Shown here piece after piece: positions 6,657 to 7,547 of a DNA stretch of 7,547 nt (position 1 is its first letter; the number at the start of each line of letters is the position of its first letter). The notes under the pieces were generated by a model. The model searched no databases, was not told where the DNA came from, and saw only the letters and a list, made by a program, of their open reading frames with translations. Source of the DNA: Bacteroidales bacterium UBA1077 (lineage in GTDB: Bacteria > Bacteroidota > Bacteroidia > Bacteroidales > UBA932); NCBI GenBank assembly GCA_002314195.1, contig DCCQ01000085.1, positions 1-7,547 of the forward strand, in the 5' to 3' direction. The position numbers were made by a program, and so were the translations under genes.

Positions 6657-7280
6657 TTAGAATCTGTATCCTAATCCTCCTCTGATTCCGCCCATTCTGG
6701 TTCCTACCACAATTTCAAGGGTCGTGTATATTTTGTGATCCATCCACTGGAAGCCTAACGGGATCCACTCTACGGCAGGAAGAATCTTGGAATAAGATTC
6801 ACCGCAGTCATTCCCTGCCCAAACCGAGGCTCCGGCTCCGATTCCGGCGTACATCCTGAAAATCTGCCTGTTGATGAATGTGAATTTGGCCTGTCCCAGC
6901 AGAGAGTAGTCGTTCAATGTCTTTTCTCCGACTTTTTTGTTGCCGCGAGGGTCGAACACATTCGCCCATGCTTTGGCGTAGCCTGCGCTGGCACCGACCT
7001 TCAGCCATTTGGTGAGATATACATTGAAATCCGCTGTGTAGAAGGCCGAGAAACCTGGATCGCCGGTGTACGGGTCGTAAATGTCGCTGAGGTCCCTTTT
7101 ATACCAGTGATGCCCAGGAAACTCATCGCTGTCGTAGGCCATCTGCATCACCCCGACCATCAGATTGGCTTCATAATTGAACCCTTTGACATCACCCGAG
7201 GATGTCTGAGCGTTTGCCGGCAATGCCATGCCCAGAAGCATAACTCCAGCCGCGCAAAGCGCTTTCAAAACAGTTTTCAT
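6657..7280 (-). CDS. Small outer-membrane beta-barrel protein
   Basis: This 207-aa protein begins with a Sec signal peptide (MKTVLKALCA through ANA, cleavage after Ala24). The mature part has amphipathic strand-like stretches with alternating hydrophobic residues, for example about 36-47, 78-103, 124-152 and 184-207, and ends in an aromatic residue (GLGYRF, Phe207), as outer-membrane barrels do. About eight strands fit the length, resembling OmpW/OmpA-like porin-domain proteins of Bacteroidota. No enzymatic motif is seen. ATG 7280 is used, and the leader is AT-rich with no clear Shine-Dalgarno. It lies 30 bp after the phosphoesterase stop and 11 bp before the lipoprotein start, so the three genes are probably co-transcribed. 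It could be a structural, transport or adhesion barrel; the sequence does not decide. Confidence 0.8.
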   Translation of the reverse strand: MKTVLKALCAAGVMLLGMALPANAQTSSGDVKGFNYEANLMVGVMQMAYDSDEFPGHHWYKRDLSDIYDPYTGDPGFSAFYTADFNVYLTKWLKVGASAGYAKAWANVFDPRGNKKVGEKTLNDYSLLGQAKFTFINRQIFRMYAGIGAGASVWAGNDCGESYSKILPAVEWIPLGFQWMDHKIYTTLEIVVGTRMGGIRGGLGYRF

Positions 7281-7310
7281 AATATTTTGGTTTTAAATGG
7301 TTTTCTTTTG

Positions 7311-7547
7311 TTACCTGTAATATTCCGGGTAATGTGTAAGGTCCTTGGCCGAGCCGTCGCGAAGGCGGATGTAGGAATCCAACTTGCGTTCACCCTCGTG
7401 GAGCACGATGACCCTGCTTCCGTTCATCCCGATGTTGTTGTAAACCGTCGCCGCTCCGCTGTAGCGCCCGTATGCCAGCATGATGCCGTAGTAGCCCACC
7501 GAGAAGTCGTTGTCGTGGTCGTGTCCGCAGAAGACGGCCATCACGTC
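7311..7547 (-). CDS. Metallophosphoesterase, DCR2/PAP-like (C-terminal fragment)
   Basis: Only the last 78 codons are in the window; the gene continues past the right edge. The fragment carries the calcineurin-like metal-binding motif GHDHDND (two His of the dinuclear metal site), followed by YYGIMLAYGRYSG and GSRVIVLHEGE. This order (GHDH-ND, G-I-x-LxYGR, then a G(A/S)RVIxL strand) is characteristic of the DCR2/purple acid phosphatase 14-16/29-like branch of metallophosphoesterases. A phosphomonoester or phosphodiester hydrolase is expected. Members in Bacteroidota are often exported, but the N-terminus is not visible. The stop is 30 bp upstream of the beta-barrel gene on the same strand. 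The start, the other metal ligands and any lipobox lie outside the window. Confidence 0.88.
   Translation of the reverse strand, partial: DVMAVFCGHDHDNDFSVGYYGIMLAYGRYSGAATVYNNIGMNGSRVIVLHEGERKLDSYIRLRDGSAKDLTHYPEYYR

Overview
The window looks like chromosomal DNA of a Bacteroidota bacterium, most likely Bacteroidales. Three things point there. Two divergent genes carry TAnnTTTG-type -7 elements. Shine-Dalgarno sequences are missing before most starts. The gene types also fit: an EttA-type ABC-F protein, a TGS/ThrRS-like fused nucleoside kinase, a secreted DUF1680 glycosidase, and a GHDHxND metallophosphoesterase next to an outer-membrane barrel and a lipoprotein. The exact genus cannot be read from the sequence.

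Left block (47-3859, all minus strand). A promoter at 3828-3859 drives a 555-aa nucleoside kinase (3802-2135), followed by the ABC-F translation factor EttA (2037-361) and a 58-aa rubredoxin (290-114). A bidirectional terminator at 47-82 closes the block. Gaps are 97 bp and 70 bp. The first gap holds a possible 27-codon ORF with a TTG start. The second holds a strong hairpin without a U-tract, which could weaken transcription into the rubredoxin gene or protect the upstream mRNA end. These are housekeeping-type functions: nucleoside phosphorylation, ribosome control and electron transfer.

Middle (3860-5990, plus strand). A divergent intergenic region of about 250 bp contains the two promoters and a 10-bp tandem repeat. 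It precedes a 623-aa exported DUF1680 protein resembling GH127/GH146 beta-L-arabinofuranosidases, with the cysteine/glutamate zinc site intact. A 13-bp-stem terminator follows directly.

Right block (6010-7547, minus strand, running off the window edge). It holds the C-terminal end of a DCR2/PAP-like metallophosphoesterase, a small outer-membrane beta-barrel protein and a small lipoprotein of unknown function. They are separated by 30 bp and 11 bp and are probably one operon for envelope or exported functions.

I see no mobile elements, CRISPR arrays, tRNA or rRNA genes, and no clear new defence or mobile system. The least explained items are the barrel/lipoprotein pair, the editing-dead ThrRS-like module of the kinase, and the small ORF between the kinase and ettA.
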